This document shows positions 26,744 to 35,897 of a stretch of 64,000 bases of DNA, one piece after another. The stretch comes from DATFFO01 sp963744905 (GTDB lineage Bacteria > Actinomycetota > Acidimicrobiia > Spongiisociales > ZC4RG35), in the NCBI GenBank assembly GCA_963744905.1, contig CAVUUV010000005.1, positions 658,493-722,492 of the forward strand, written 5' to 3'. Positions within the stretch are counted from its first letter, which is position 1; each line of letters begins with the position of its first letter. The position numbers and the translations under genes were made by a program. The notes below the pieces were generated by a model. The model ran no database searches. It worked only from the letters and a program-made list of their open reading frames with translations, and was not told the DNA's origin.

Positions 26744-27520
26744 ATGACCGACTCACCACCCCTGCTCGTCCTGGCCGACGACGGTACTGCCCCCTCCACC
26801 ACCGCCTGGAACTGGATGTCCCAGCAGCCCTGGAAGGGATGGCGTGTCGCCGTGATGACGGCCGACGAGACCGCCATCGAATGGGGCCGCCCCGCCGAGA
26901 TCATCGAATGGACTCCCGAATGGGAGCGACCGCCCGAGATGATCCCGGACGCGACGGTGCGGTTCCTCCACGTCAATGCCGATCCGCGGGTCATGCTGGC
27001 CGAGCGAGAAGATGCCGACTTGATCGTGGTGGGGATGCGGTCGGAGAGCCACCTGGAAGCGGTCGTATCGGGAAGTACCACGGAATGGTTGCTGCATCAC
27101 CCGCCCGCTCCCCTGGTGGTGGTGACCCGGTCGGGAAGGGTCCGCAACGTCACGGTCTGTGTGGACGGATCCGACCATGCGCTGGCCGCTCTCGACAGCT
27201 ATCTGTCTCTGCCACTCTCGGATGGCACCAACCTGACCCTGCTCTCCGTCGAGGACGGGCGGGTCGATGCCGAGGCGGCCTTGAAGCGGGCCCAGCTTCG
27301 CCTGGAAGGAGCTGCCATGGCGGTGAATTCCACCATCGGCCAGGGAAGACCCACTCCTTCGATACTCGACCACATCGCCACCCACACGCCTGACCTCGTC
27401 GTCATGGGCACGCGCGGACTGACGGGATGGCAGCGACTCCGGCTGGGCTCGACGGCCTTGGCCGTGGTTCGATCAGCCAAAACGACCTGCCTGGTCACCT
27501 CAGCCCCCGCCGCCGACTGA
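26744..27520 (+). CDS. Tandem universal stress protein
   Basis: A 258-residue protein made of two Usp domains. The first ends with DADLIVVGMRSESHLEAVVSGSTTE... APLVVVTRS. The second begins NVTVCVDGSDHALAAL and carries VVMGTRGLTGWQRLRLGSTA, the ATP-binding G-2x-G-9x-G(S/T) signature. The first domain keeps a weaker version. Usp proteins are made during stress and growth arrest; the exact action is unknown. The next gene starts 12 bases later, so the two may be co-transcribed. Confidence 0.88.
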   Translation: MTDSPPLLVLADDGTAPSTTAWNWMSQQPWKGWRVAVMTADETAIEWGRPAEIIEWTPEWERPPEMIPDATVRFLHVNADPRVMLAEREDADLIVVGMRSESHLEAVVSGSTTEWLLHHPPAPLVVVTRSGRVRNVTVCVDGSDHALAALDSYLSLPLSDGTNLTLLSVEDGRVDAEAALKRAQLRLEGAAMAVNSTIGQGRPTPSILDHIATHTPDLVVMGTRGLTGWQRLRLGSTALAVVRSAKTTCLVTSAPAAD

Positions 27521-27531
27521 GGGGCGGCGGA

Positions 27532-28515
27532 GTGATCTGGGCAACCTCGGGGCTGGCGGGCGCAGGGGCCCAGAGCGGGTTCGCCGAATTCACGGTGCCC
27601 GGTTGGGCCTGGGCGGCCTTCATCGTCGGGATCAGTGGCCTGCTCGTTTTCGACCTGCTCGTCCTCCATCGGCGACCACACGTGATCGGCCTGCGCGAGG
27701 CGGCCATCGAATCCAGCGCCTGGATCAGCATCGGACTCGGATTCGCAGTCGTGATGCTGCTCTGGCACGGGGGGGCAGCGGCAGGTGAGTATCTGGCCGG
27801 TTATCTGATCGAGGAGAGTCTGTCGGTCGACAACGTCTTCGTATGGGCGGTGATCCTCGGCTACTTCGCCGTGCCCCGGGAATACCAGTTCCGGGTCCTG
27901 TTCTGGGGCATATTCGGGGCGCTCGTCCTGCGCGCCATCTTCATCTTCGCCGGCGTGACGCTGATCCAGCACTTCGACTGGGTGCTTTACCTGTTCGGAG
28001 GGTTCCTCATCTTCACCGCCATCCGCATCGCCCGTCACGAAGACGTGGAGGTCCACCCCGAGGCCAATCCGATCCTGAGGGTGATCCGGCGGATCATCCC
28101 CTCCACCACCGACTACGACGGCCAGAAGCTCTTCACGACCCGCAGTGGAAGGCTGCTCGCCACCCCCCTCTTCGCCGTCCTGATCATGATCGAAACCACC
28201 GATGTGGTGTTCGCAGTCGACTCGATACCGGCGGTGCTGGCGGTGAGCAGGCATCCGTTCATCGTCTTCACATCCAATGCCTTCGCCATCATGGGCCTCA
28301 GGGCCCTCTACTTCCTGCTGGCGGGCATGGCGGGCCGCTTTCGCTATCTCAACCTGGGCATCGGGGTCATCCTCGGCTTCGTGGGGCTGAAGATGATCGT
28401 GGCGGAGTGGTACCACTTCCCTACCTGGGCCAGCCTGGCGGTGATAGTGGTGGTTCTCATCGTCACCGTGGTGACCTCTCTCTATGCCGAGCGCAGGGAG
28501 GCCGCCTCGGGCTGA
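27532..28515 (+). CDS. TerC-family integral membrane protein
   Basis: A 327-residue protein with eight or nine helices. The TerC hallmarks are the acidic helix EESLSVDNVFVWAVI and its internal repeat ETTDVVFAVDSIPAVLAV, which carry the membrane Asp/Glu residues thought to bind metal. Members export Mn(II) or load metal onto secreted proteins; older members are linked to tellurium resistance. GTG 27532 is used because it precedes the first helix directly; the longer frame lies inside the stress-protein gene. Confidence 0.9.
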   Translation: MIWATSGLAGAGAQSGFAEFTVPGWAWAAFIVGISGLLVFDLLVLHRRPHVIGLREAAIESSAWISIGLGFAVVMLLWHGGAAAGEYLAGYLIEESLSVDNVFVWAVILGYFAVPREYQFRVLFWGIFGALVLRAIFIFAGVTLIQHFDWVLYLFGGFLIFTAIRIARHEDVEVHPEANPILRVIRRIIPSTTDYDGQKLFTTRSGRLLATPLFAVLIMIETTDVVFAVDSIPAVLAVSRHPFIVFTSNAFAIMGLRALYFLLAGMAGRFRYLNLGIGVILGFVGLKMIVAEWYHFPTWASLAVIVVVLIVTVVTSLYAERREAASG

Positions 28516-28529
28516 TCGGCCGTCCGGGC

Positions 28530-28560
28530 TTGCTCGCAAGAGCTAGCACCGTGCTATATT
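28530..28560 (+). promoter_or_regulatory. Possible promoter with a palindrome ahead of otsA
   Basis: TTGCTC (28530-28535) and TATATT (28555-28560) are -35 and -10 like boxes with a 19-base spacer, slightly long. Between them is the inverted repeat TAGCA-CCG-TGCTA, which could be an operator. It lies about 195 bases before the otsA start, leaving a long leader that contains the tandem repeat. Confidence 0.4.
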
Positions 28561-28670
28561 GAGTTGGCGCGGGGGACCGGTGGCCCACCACACCGGACGT
28601 TCCGGGAGCGCACAGGCGTACCCTCCTCCCGATCCAAGGATCGGACCTCCTATCCGCCGTTCTTGCGCTC

Positions 28671-28740
28671 TCGGACTCCCCCGCCAACCCCGCCCGCCAA
28701 TCCCGTCGGACTCCCCCGCCAACCCCGCCCGCCAATCCCG
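28671..28740. repeat. Two perfect 35-bp tandem repeats in the otsA leader
   Basis: A 35-base, C-rich unit occupies 28671-28705 and is repeated exactly at 28706-28740, 16 bases before the otsA start. The unit begins TCGGACTCCCCCGCCAACCC and ends GCCAATCCCG. It has only two copies, with no spacers. It may reflect slippage, a protein-binding site, or RNA structure that affects otsA translation. Confidence 0.85.
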
Positions 28741-28756
28741 TTAGTGTCAGCGATAG

Positions 28757-30139
28757 ATGCCAGAGACCCATTCTTCCCGGCTGATAGTTGCAGCCAACCG
28801 ACTGCCGGTCAGGTGGAATGACGAGGAGCAAAAGTGGACCGCCAGCCCGGGAGGCCTGGTATCGGCCCTGGTCCCCGTCTTGCGAGAGCGGGGCGGCGTC
28901 TGGGTGGGCTGGAGCGGCACGACCGGCGGGGAGGGCGAGCAGTTCGAAGCCGAACAGATCGTCAATCAGCCGGTACCCCTCGACGGCGAGGAGATCGAAA
29001 ACCACTACGACGGCTTCTGTAATGGCACCATCTGGCCTCTCTACCACGACGCAATCCGCCCTCCCGAGTATCACCGTCACTGGTGGCGGCCACACCAACG
29101 GGTAAATCAGCGCTTCGCCGACACCGTCGCGGACGTCTATCAACCCCACGACCTGATCTGGGTGCACGATTACCAGCTCCAGCTCGTCCCCGGGATGATC
29201 CGCGAATCGATACCCGACGCCCGCATCGGCTTCTTCCTGCACATCCCCTTCCCTCCCCCCGAGATCTTCGAGCGCCTCCCCTGGAGGCGTTCGATCATGG
29301 ACGGCCTCCTGGGCGCCGATTACATCGGATTCCAGACCAGGCGAGCGGCTCTCAACTTCGCCGCCGCAGCCCGCGAGTTCTCCGGGGCCAAAGGGCCCGC
29401 CGGGGCCCTGCGTCTCGACGGGCGCCATGTCCGGGCGGAAGCGGTGCCGATTTCGATCGAGACCGAGCGCTACTCTGCCGTCGCCGGCCGGCCAGAGTCT
29501 CAGCGGGTGGCGGCCGAGTTGAGAACCGACCTGGGCGATCCGGAGATCATCATCCTGGGTGTGGACCGGCTCGACTACACCAAGGGGATCGACCTGCGTC
29601 TGCGAGCTATCGAGACCCTGTTCGACGATCACCCCGAGCTGCACGGGCGGGTCTCTTTCGTGCAGGTGGCGGTGCCCAGCCGGGAGGACGTCGACGAGTA
29701 CCAGGAGATAAGGCGTCGGGTCGAGGAGCTGGTTGGCAGGATCAACGGCCGCTTCGGCCGGGCCGGCTGGCTGCCGGTCCATTACATGTTCCGCTCGCTC
29801 CCCTTCGAGGAGCTGATCGGGGCTTACGTGGCGGCCGACGTGATGCTGGTCACGCCACTTCGTGACGGGATGAATCTCGTCGCCAAAGAGTACGTGGCCA
29901 CCCGGCTCGACGACTCGGGCGTGCTCATCCTGAGCGAATTCGCCGGAGCCGCCGAGCGGCTCGACGACGCCCTGCTGGTCAATCCATATCACCTCGACGC
30001 ACTGGCCGAGACCATCGCCAGGGCCGTTGATATGGATGCAACCGAACAGCAGGACAGGATGCGGCGCCTGCGCCGGGTGGTGCAGCGCTGGGATGTCCAC
30101 GACTGGGCCCGCCACAACCTGGAGGCCATCGCCGGATGA
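28757..30139 (+). CDS. otsA: Trehalose-6-phosphate synthase
   Basis: A 460-residue GT20 glycosyltransferase. It makes trehalose 6-phosphate from UDP- or other NDP-glucose and glucose 6-phosphate. Visible family motifs are VAANRLPV and SPGGLVSAL at the N-terminus, VHDYQLQLVPGMIR, GFFLHIPFPP, GVDRLDYTKGI and DGMNLVAKEYV near the C-terminal NDP-sugar site. Length is normal. No otsB phosphatase is adjacent, so the phosphatase must be elsewhere. Confidence 0.96.
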   Translation: MPETHSSRLIVAANRLPVRWNDEEQKWTASPGGLVSALVPVLRERGGVWVGWSGTTGGEGEQFEAEQIVNQPVPLDGEEIENHYDGFCNGTIWPLYHDAIRPPEYHRHWWRPHQRVNQRFADTVADVYQPHDLIWVHDYQLQLVPGMIRESIPDARIGFFLHIPFPPPEIFERLPWRRSIMDGLLGADYIGFQTRRAALNFAAAAREFSGAKGPAGALRLDGRHVRAEAVPISIETERYSAVAGRPESQRVAAELRTDLGDPEIIILGVDRLDYTKGIDLRLRAIETLFDDHPELHGRVSFVQVAVPSREDVDEYQEIRRRVEELVGRINGRFGRAGWLPVHYMFRSLPFEELIGAYVAADVMLVTPLRDGMNLVAKEYVATRLDDSGVLILSEFAGAAERLDDALLVNPYHLDALAETIARAVDMDATEQQDRMRRLRRVVQRWDVHDWARHNLEAIAG

Positions 30140-30191
30140 TTGCCCAGAAGGGGACCGGATGCGCCCCCGGTCCCACGGGAATGGGCTGACC

Positions 30192-30869
30192 GTGTGCGGC
30201 AGGTTCGCCCTGACCGGAGACCTCGACTTCTACCGCGATTACTACGCCATCGCCGACGGCCCCTCCGAGCCTCTCGCTCCGAGCTGGAACCTGGCCCCGA
30301 CCGATCGGGCTTACGTGGTGTCACCCGACCCCGGAGGGCTCACCCTGACCACCATGGCCTGGGGCTTGATCCCCCACTGGTCGTCCGATACCGGGACCAT
30401 CCACATCAATGCCAGAGCCGAGACCATCGCCACCAAGCCCGCCTTCCGGTCGGCTTTCGCCCGCCACCGCTGCCTGGTGCCCGCCGACGGCTTCTACGAA
30501 TGGGAGCCGAAGGAGCAGGGAAGGACGGCCCACTGGATATACCGGGCCGATGGCTTTCCAATCACTTTCGCCGGGATCTGGTCGGCGTGGAAGGACCCGC
30601 GCGGTGGGTGGGAGCGCAATTTCTCGATCGTCACCACCGCCTCCCGGGGCGTCATCGCCCCTCTCCACGATCGGATGCCGGTGATGCTGCCCGACGATTG
30701 GTGGCGAGCCTGGCTGGATCCCTCCGTGGACGACCCCCAGGCCGCCCTGTCGTTGATCAGAACCATGGATCCCGAACTGCTCATGGAGCATCGCGTGTCG
30801 TCCCGGGTCAACTCGGTGCGCAACAACGGGCCGGAACTGAGAGATCCAGTTCGGGAGACGCTCTTTTGA
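30192..30869 (+). CDS. SRAP-family abasic-site DNA-protein crosslink protein (YedK/HMCES-like)
   Basis: A 225-residue protein. The initiator GTG is followed directly by Cys2 (CGRFAL), the residue that becomes N-terminal and crosslinks to abasic sites in single-stranded DNA. Other active-site elements are present: NLAPTDRAYVV, the Asn of HINARAET, the Glu of VPADGFYEWEP, and the His of PLHDRMPVML. The required Cys2 fixes GTG 30192 as the start, although the frame is open upstream. It shields stalled forks from cleavage at abasic sites. Confidence 0.93.
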   Translation: MCGRFALTGDLDFYRDYYAIADGPSEPLAPSWNLAPTDRAYVVSPDPGGLTLTTMAWGLIPHWSSDTGTIHINARAETIATKPAFRSAFARHRCLVPADGFYEWEPKEQGRTAHWIYRADGFPITFAGIWSAWKDPRGGWERNFSIVTTASRGVIAPLHDRMPVMLPDDWWRAWLDPSVDDPQAALSLIRTMDPELLMEHRVSSRVNSVRNNGPELRDPVRETLF

Positions 30870-30927
30870 GTCGTTGCGAAAGCGGGCCGGCAGGGGCTTT
30901 CCCTCCCTTCCGTTAGCCTCCCTGGAA

Positions 30928-31539
30928 ATGGCCCGACTGCTTCTGATCCGACACGCCCCAACCGACGAAACGGGGAAACGACTCACGGGCCGCCTGCCCG
31001 GGGCTCATCTGGATGACCAGGGACGGGGGATGGCCCAGAGCACGGCGGATGCGCTGTCGGAGGTGAAACTCAAGGCGATCTACTCGTCACCCCTCGAGCG
31101 AACCCGGGAGACAGCCGAGATCATCGCCCGCCCCCACGGGTTGGAGCCCGTTGTCCACGACGGCCTGCTGGAGGTGGATTACGGCAAATGGTCGGGCCGG
31201 ACCCTGAAGTCCCTCTATCGCCTCAAGGCATGGCACACCGTTCAGGTCACCCCTTCCCGGATGACCTTCCCGGACGGCGAGTCCATCGCCGCCGCCCAGA
31301 GACGGGCCGTCGACACGTGCGAGGCACTGGCCGACCGCCACGGCAAGGACACCATCGCCCTGGTCAGCCATTCCGACATCATCAAGGCGATCCTGTCGCA
31401 TTTCCTGGGCCAACCCCTCGACCTGTTCCAACGGATCGTCATCTCTCCCGCCTCGGTCAGCGTGGTCGATCTTCCCCGTCAGGGACTACCTACCCTGGTG
31501 ACCATGAACGCTCTCGCACCAGGGCCGGCCCACGCATGA
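30928..31539 (+). CDS. Histidine phosphatase, TIGR03848 (MSMEG_4193) type
   Basis: A 203-residue phosphoglycerate-mutase-fold protein. The phosphorylated His is in LLIRHAPTDETG (His9), and the second catalytic His in ALVSHSDIIKAI. ERTRETAEII and the acid in LLEVDYGKWSG fit the fold. In actinobacteria this type sits next to DUF3090 and an SCO1664-type gene; here DUF3090 follows with an ATGA overlap. ATG 30928 begins right at the first strand. Confidence 0.9.
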   Translation: MARLLLIRHAPTDETGKRLTGRLPGAHLDDQGRGMAQSTADALSEVKLKAIYSSPLERTRETAEIIARPHGLEPVVHDGLLEVDYGKWSGRTLKSLYRLKAWHTVQVTPSRMTFPDGESIAAAQRRAVDTCEALADRHGKDTIALVSHSDIIKAILSHFLGQPLDLFQRIVISPASVSVVDLPRQGLPTLVTMNALAPGPAHA

Positions 31540-32021
31540 GAGACCTGGGCCCGGCCGAGGAGCTCGTGGCAGGCGCGATGGGCGAGCCCGGTCACCGCCA
31601 CTTCTATCTTCAGGTCACGGCCGCCGGGGAAACGGTCTGGCTGCCGGCCGAGAAGCAGCAGGTCGCCACCCTCGCTTCACAGTCGCTGACCCTGCTCAAC
31701 GCCGCCGACCTGTCCCCCGATCACGAAGCGGTGGCTCTGATCAAAGGGCAGCTGGCGTTGCGACCGCCCGAAATGGAGAGCTTCAGGGTGGGTGGCATCC
31801 AGATCGCCGTCCTCGAATCCCGGCTCATAACCCTGGTGGTGACGTCGCCGGAGGAAGAGGACTCGCTCCGATTCCTGATCACCCCCGAGCAGTTGGCAGC
31901 CATGGCCGAGCTGGCTCTCGAGGTGGTGGCGGCCGGACGGCCCATCTGTCCCCGCTGTCAGCTGCCCGAGGACCCCGAGGGGCATCGCTGCCCGGCGGTG
32001 AACGGTCACCACCCCTCCTGA
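31536..32021 (+). CDS. DUF3090 (TIGR03847) protein
   Basis: A 161-residue protein with the DUF3090 pattern: HRHFYLQVTAAGETVWLPAEKQQV near the start and a C-terminal Cys knuckle, CPRCQLPEDPEGHRCP, that may bind zinc. Its function is unknown, but it regularly co-occurs with the histidine phosphatase upstream and with an SCO1664-like kinase-fold gene, which here lies 5 kb away at 37161. Confidence 0.9.
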   Translation: MRDLGPAEELVAGAMGEPGHRHFYLQVTAAGETVWLPAEKQQVATLASQSLTLLNAADLSPDHEAVALIKGQLALRPPEMESFRVGGIQIAVLESRLITLVVTSPEEEDSLRFLITPEQLAAMAELALEVVAAGRPICPRCQLPEDPEGHRCPAVNGHHPS

Positions 32022-32027
32022 GACCCC

Positions 32028-32624
32028 ATGGCCCCCGAGATGACAGCCAAGCGTCGCGCCAAGCGCCAGGCCATCTTCGACGCTGCCGCCAGTCGCTTCG
32101 CCCAGCACGGCTACCACGCCGCCCGCATGCAGGACATCGCCGACGACCTCGGTCTGCAGAAGGCCGCTCTCTACTACTACTTCGACTCCAAAGAGGCGGT
32201 CCTGGTCGAGCTGATCCGGGAGCGGGTGGGCCTGGCCCTGGAGGCGGTCACCGGTATCGCCCTCTCGGACGCACCACCCGATGCGAAGATCGACCAGGCG
32301 GTTCGGACACATCTCCAGGTGTTCAATGAGCATGCCGACCTCTACACGATCTTCAACTCCGAGAAGCTCCACTCGGTGAGCCCCGAAGCGGCCACGATCG
32401 TGGATGACCTCGGGAGGAGCTACGAAAGGCGCTGGGAGGAGATGCTCGGCGAGGGGGTGCGGTCCGGCCTCTTTCGCCCCGACCTCGACCTGCCGGTCAC
32501 GGTCAAGGCGGTGATGGGCATGCTCAACAACACTCTGACCTGGTATTCGCCTGCCGGACGTCTCGACATCGAGGCCCTGGCCGAACGCTTCGTGGCCCTG
32601 ATCCGCTCCGGCGTCATGGACTAA
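32028..32624 (+). CDS. TetR/AcrR-family transcriptional regulator
   Basis: A 198-residue protein. The DNA-binding domain is at residues 5-55: RQAIFDAAASRFAQHGYHAARMQDIADDL and LQKAALYYYFDSKEAVLVELI. The C-terminal ligand domain resembles the KstR2-like group that senses acyl-CoA compounds, but this is weak. It overlaps the end of the lipocalin-like gene on the other strand by 11 bases. It may control the oxygenase-thiolase group downstream. Confidence 0.88.
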   Translation: MAPEMTAKRRAKRQAIFDAAASRFAQHGYHAARMQDIADDLGLQKAALYYYFDSKEAVLVELIRERVGLALEAVTGIALSDAPPDAKIDQAVRTHLQVFNEHADLYTIFNSEKLHSVSPEAATIVDDLGRSYERRWEEMLGEGVRSGLFRPDLDLPVTVKAVMGMLNNTLTWYSPAGRLDIEALAERFVALIRSGVMD

Positions 32625-33039
32625 CCCGGCGCCAGAGCAGACGGTTGACGATCTCCAGGCCTGATCGACCCGTCTCGGGCTCCGACGACAACTCCAGGTC
32701 CCCGCCCACCCAGCGGATGTTGCGCACCTGGTCGTGTCCCACCCAGTTGGGCAGCAGCGAAACCTGGACGTGATGTATCACCCGCCGGCCATCCACCGTG
32801 TAGGTGCCCCCGTAGCTGAGATAGCCCGCCGCCGCGCTTGCTCTCTCCCGGGCGGTGGCCCCGGCCAGGGTGGTGGCCGAGACGGGTGAGCGATTCCTGC
32901 GCATCAGGGTGGCCGACATGCTCCCGTGCACGGTGTAGATGAGCAGCCCCTCCACGTCTCCACCGAAGGGGAACTGGGTCCTTTCACCGACCCGGACGCT
33001 CCAGCTAACCAGCTCCCAGGTACCCACCAGCCGTGACAT
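32614..33039 (-). CDS. Lipocalin-like domain protein
   Basis: A 141-residue protein with the lipocalin-like pattern: LVGTWELVSWSVR at the start, GLLIYTVHGSMSATLMRR, YLSYGGTYTVDGRRVIHHV and a final strand with Arg-rich turn. Such proteins may bind small hydrophobic ligands. ATG 33039 starts the first conserved strand. It is divergent from the carotenoid-oxygenase gene. Confidence 0.8.
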   Translation of the reverse strand: MSRLVGTWELVSWSVRVGERTQFPFGGDVEGLLIYTVHGSMSATLMRRNRSPVSATTLAGATARERASAAAGYLSYGGTYTVDGRRVIHHVQVSLLPNWVGHDQVRNIRWVGGDLELSSEPETGRSGLEIVNRLLWRRVSP

Positions 33040-33139
33040 GAAGGGGCAACGATAGCCCGGGTCGCGAATTTGACCCGTCGGTTGAATTTCGGTCGGTCGA
33101 CCGGTAGATTTCGCCGCACGCCCAACCGGGAGCCAGACA

Positions 33140-34621
33140 GTGGTAAGCCTTCGCAACGACGCCCTCAACGTCGCCCTCGACACGACGGACAACCCCTATC
33201 TGATGGACGGCTACGCCCCCGTCGACACGGAAATCGAAGCCACAGACCTGACCGTGATAGGCGAGATCCCCTCCGACCTCAATGGCCTCTACGTCCGCAA
33301 CGGCCCCAATCCCCAGCACGCCCCGGCCGGGCGCTACCACTGGTTCGACGGCGACGGAATGCTCCACGCCCTCCATTTCCGCGACGGGACCGCCTCCTAC
33401 CGCAATCGCTGGGTGCGCACCATCGGCTTCCAGCGGGAGTCCCAGGCCGGTCGGACCCTCTACACGGGGATGATCGAGCCCTCGAAAGGCAACCCCACCG
33501 ACGGCACCTTGCGCCCCCACTACCGCTCGCTCAAGGACACAGCCAACACCGACGTGATCTTCCACAACGGGAACCTGATGGCGCTCTGGTATCTGGCCGG
33601 TGAGCCCTACAAGGTCGATCCGGACACACTGGCCACCCTGGGGACGGAAGACTGGGGCGGGAAGAGACAGGGTTGCGTTTCCGCCCACGCCAAGGTCGAC
33701 GAGCACACCGGAGAGTTGCTCTTCTTCGACTACGGACCCGAGCCGCCCTACATGTGGTACGGAGTGGTGACTGCCGACGGCGTGCTACGCCACTACGTAC
33801 CGGTACCGCTTCCCGCCGCTCGCCTCCCCCATGACATGGCCGTGACCGAGAATTACTCGATCCTCATGGACCTGCCCCTCTTCGCCGATCCCGAGGTGTT
33901 CTCCGCCGGCCGCCACAAGCTGGTGTTCGCCGCCGACCTGCCCACCCGCTTCGCAGTCATCCCCAGATATGGAGGCACGGACGAGGTTCGGTGGTTCGAG
34001 GCGGACCCCTGCTATATCTATCACACCATCAATGCCTGGGAGGACGGCGACCAGATCGTGATGGACGTATGCCGCACTCGCCGGCCCCGGCCCCCCGCCG
34101 AGCCGATAACCGGTCCGCTCGAATCGCTACTCGAGTACCTGCGTCTCGATGCCCAGTGGTACCGCTACCGGTTCGACCTCCGCACCGGCAGAACCAGCGA
34201 AGGGCCGCTGGACGACCTCAACACCGAATTCCCGGTGATCAACACGACCCGGCTGGGACGTCCCACCCGCTACTCGTATCACGTGGCCATAGAGAACAGC
34301 TACACGACGCTTTTCGACGGCATCGTAAAGTACGACAATCACCGTGGTGAGGGGACCCGCTACGACTTCGGGCCCGGCCGCTGGGGCTCGGAAGCGCCCT
34401 TCGCCCCCCGCCAAGGAGCCGGAGACGAAGACGACGGCTATCTGGTCTCGTTCGTCTACGACGAGCGAGACGGCCATTCTGAGTGTCTCATCCTCGACGC
34501 CGGGACCATGTCGGAAGTGGGACGGGTCTTGATCCCCCAGCGCATCCCGAACGGATTTCATGCCTGCTGGGTGCCCCAGGAGGCTCTCGACGGCCGGGCC
34601 TCAGCCCGGCGCGACTCATGA
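33140..34621 (+). CDS. Carotenoid/stilbene cleavage oxygenase
   Basis: A 493-residue seven-bladed propeller enzyme. The four iron-binding His are visible: His183 (VSAHAKVD), His231 (LPHDMAVTENY), His295 (IYHTINAW) and His474 (GFHACWVP). The N-terminal NGLYVRNGPNPQ and WFDGDGMLHAL segments are classic. It cleaves a carbon-carbon double bond in an apocarotenoid or lignostilbene-like substrate using O2. Start GTG 33140. The thiolases that follow could use the resulting acids. Confidence 0.93.
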   Translation: MVSLRNDALNVALDTTDNPYLMDGYAPVDTEIEATDLTVIGEIPSDLNGLYVRNGPNPQHAPAGRYHWFDGDGMLHALHFRDGTASYRNRWVRTIGFQRESQAGRTLYTGMIEPSKGNPTDGTLRPHYRSLKDTANTDVIFHNGNLMALWYLAGEPYKVDPDTLATLGTEDWGGKRQGCVSAHAKVDEHTGELLFFDYGPEPPYMWYGVVTADGVLRHYVPVPLPAARLPHDMAVTENYSILMDLPLFADPEVFSAGRHKLVFAADLPTRFAVIPRYGGTDEVRWFEADPCYIYHTINAWEDGDQIVMDVCRTRRPRPPAEPITGPLESLLEYLRLDAQWYRYRFDLRTGRTSEGPLDDLNTEFPVINTTRLGRPTRYSYHVAIENSYTTLFDGIVKYDNHRGEGTRYDFGPGRWGSEAPFAPRQGAGDEDDGYLVSFVYDERDGHSECLILDAGTMSEVGRVLIPQRIPNGFHACWVPQEALDGRASARRDS

Positions 34622-34663
34622 GCGGCACCGGAAGCTGCAGGCCGGTGAGAACTGCTTTGTCCC

Positions 34664-35881
34664 GTGGCTGATGGCGATGTCTTCGTGCTGGGAGGCTGCC
34701 AGAGCGACTTCGCTCGCAACTGGGCCGCCGAGGGAACCAGCCAGTTCGACGTGATGCGCGAGGTGACCCTGGGCGCCCTCGAGGACGCCGGCGTCCATCC
34801 GGACCAACTGGATGGGTTCGAGGTCGGCAACTTCGTCGGCGAGCTCTTCACCGGCCAGGGTCATCTGGGTGGAATGATCGCCGCCATCGATCCCGGCCTG
34901 TCGGGTTTGGCCGGAGCCCGCCACGAAGCTGCCTGTGCCTCGGGCTCCATGGCGGCATTCTCCGCCCTGGCCCAGATCCAGGCAGGATGGGCCGACGTGA
35001 TCCTGGTGGTGGGATCCGAGCAGATGCGCAATGTCGACGCCGAGACCGCGGCGGGCCATCTGGGAGCGGCGATGTGGGTTGGCCGTGAGTCAACCGGGGC
35101 CCGGTTTCCATGGCCAAACCAGTTCGCCCGGATCGCAGACGCCTATGCCGATCGCTATGGCCTCGACCACCAGCATCTGGCCGCCATCGCCGATAAGAAC
35201 TTCACCAATGCGCGGGCCAATCCTCTCGCTCAGGCCCGGGCATGGAGCTTCGAGCCCGACGCCTTCGGGGAGGACGACGATCTCAACCCGGTCATCGAGG
35301 GACGGCTGCGTAAGCAGGACTGCGGACGCATCACCGATGGCGTGGCGGCTGTGGTTCTCGCCTCGGCCAGGTTCCTGGAAGACAACCACATCCCCTTCGA
35401 CAGCCGGGCCCGCATCGCCGGGTGGGGGCGGCGGACGGCACCGATGCTCCTCGACACCAAACTGGCCGCACCGGTCGATGGCGGCCTCATGTTCCCCCAT
35501 GTTGCCGAAGCGGTGGAGATGGCATGGAAACGAGCCGGAGTGCATCTCGACGACATCGATGTGGTCGAGACTCACGACTGTTTCACCATCTCCGAATACA
35601 TGGCCTACGACCACCTGGGTCTGACCGCCCCCGGGGAATCCTGGAAGGCGGTCGAGGAAGGCTGGACGGGCATGGACGGGCGTCTCCCCGTCAACCCCTC
35701 CGGGGGTCTGATCGGAGCCGGACACCCGGTCGGTGCAACCGGGGTCCGCATGCTGTGGGACGCCGCCCGTCAGGTCACCGGAACCGCCGCCGACATCCAG
35801 GTGCCGGGGGCGCGCACCGCCCAGACCATCAACATCGGGGGCAGCACTACGACGGTGGCCAGCTTCGTCCTCTCCACGTGA
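34664..35881 (+). CDS. Thiolase-family acyl-CoA acetyltransferase (SCP-x type)
   Basis: A 405-residue thiolase fold protein. The acyl-binding Cys91 lies in HEAACASGSMAAF, and the active-site His in GLIGAGHPVGATG. VVETHDCFTISEY and the C-terminal NIGGSTTTVASF are typical of the SCP-x/lipid-transfer thiolase branch, which lacks the second catalytic Cys. Translation starts at GTG 34664, 42 bases after the oxygenase gene. It probably splits a chain-shortened acyl-CoA. Confidence 0.9.
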   Translation: MADGDVFVLGGCQSDFARNWAAEGTSQFDVMREVTLGALEDAGVHPDQLDGFEVGNFVGELFTGQGHLGGMIAAIDPGLSGLAGARHEAACASGSMAAFSALAQIQAGWADVILVVGSEQMRNVDAETAAGHLGAAMWVGRESTGARFPWPNQFARIADAYADRYGLDHQHLAAIADKNFTNARANPLAQARAWSFEPDAFGEDDDLNPVIEGRLRKQDCGRITDGVAAVVLASARFLEDNHIPFDSRARIAGWGRRTAPMLLDTKLAAPVDGGLMFPHVAEAVEMAWKRAGVHLDDIDVVETHDCFTISEYMAYDHLGLTAPGESWKAVEEGWTGMDGRLPVNPSGGLIGAGHPVGATGVRMLWDAARQVTGTAADIQVPGARTAQTINIGGSTTTVASFVLST

Positions 35882-35897
35882 GCGCCAAGGAAACACG

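Noticed and set aside
27427..27531. Longer N-terminus for the TerC protein
   Set aside because: The extra 35 residues overlap the stress-protein gene in another frame and precede a good GTG just before the first helix.
28671..28740. Start of a CRISPR array
   Set aside because: Only two units, directly abutting without spacers, and no cas genes nearby.
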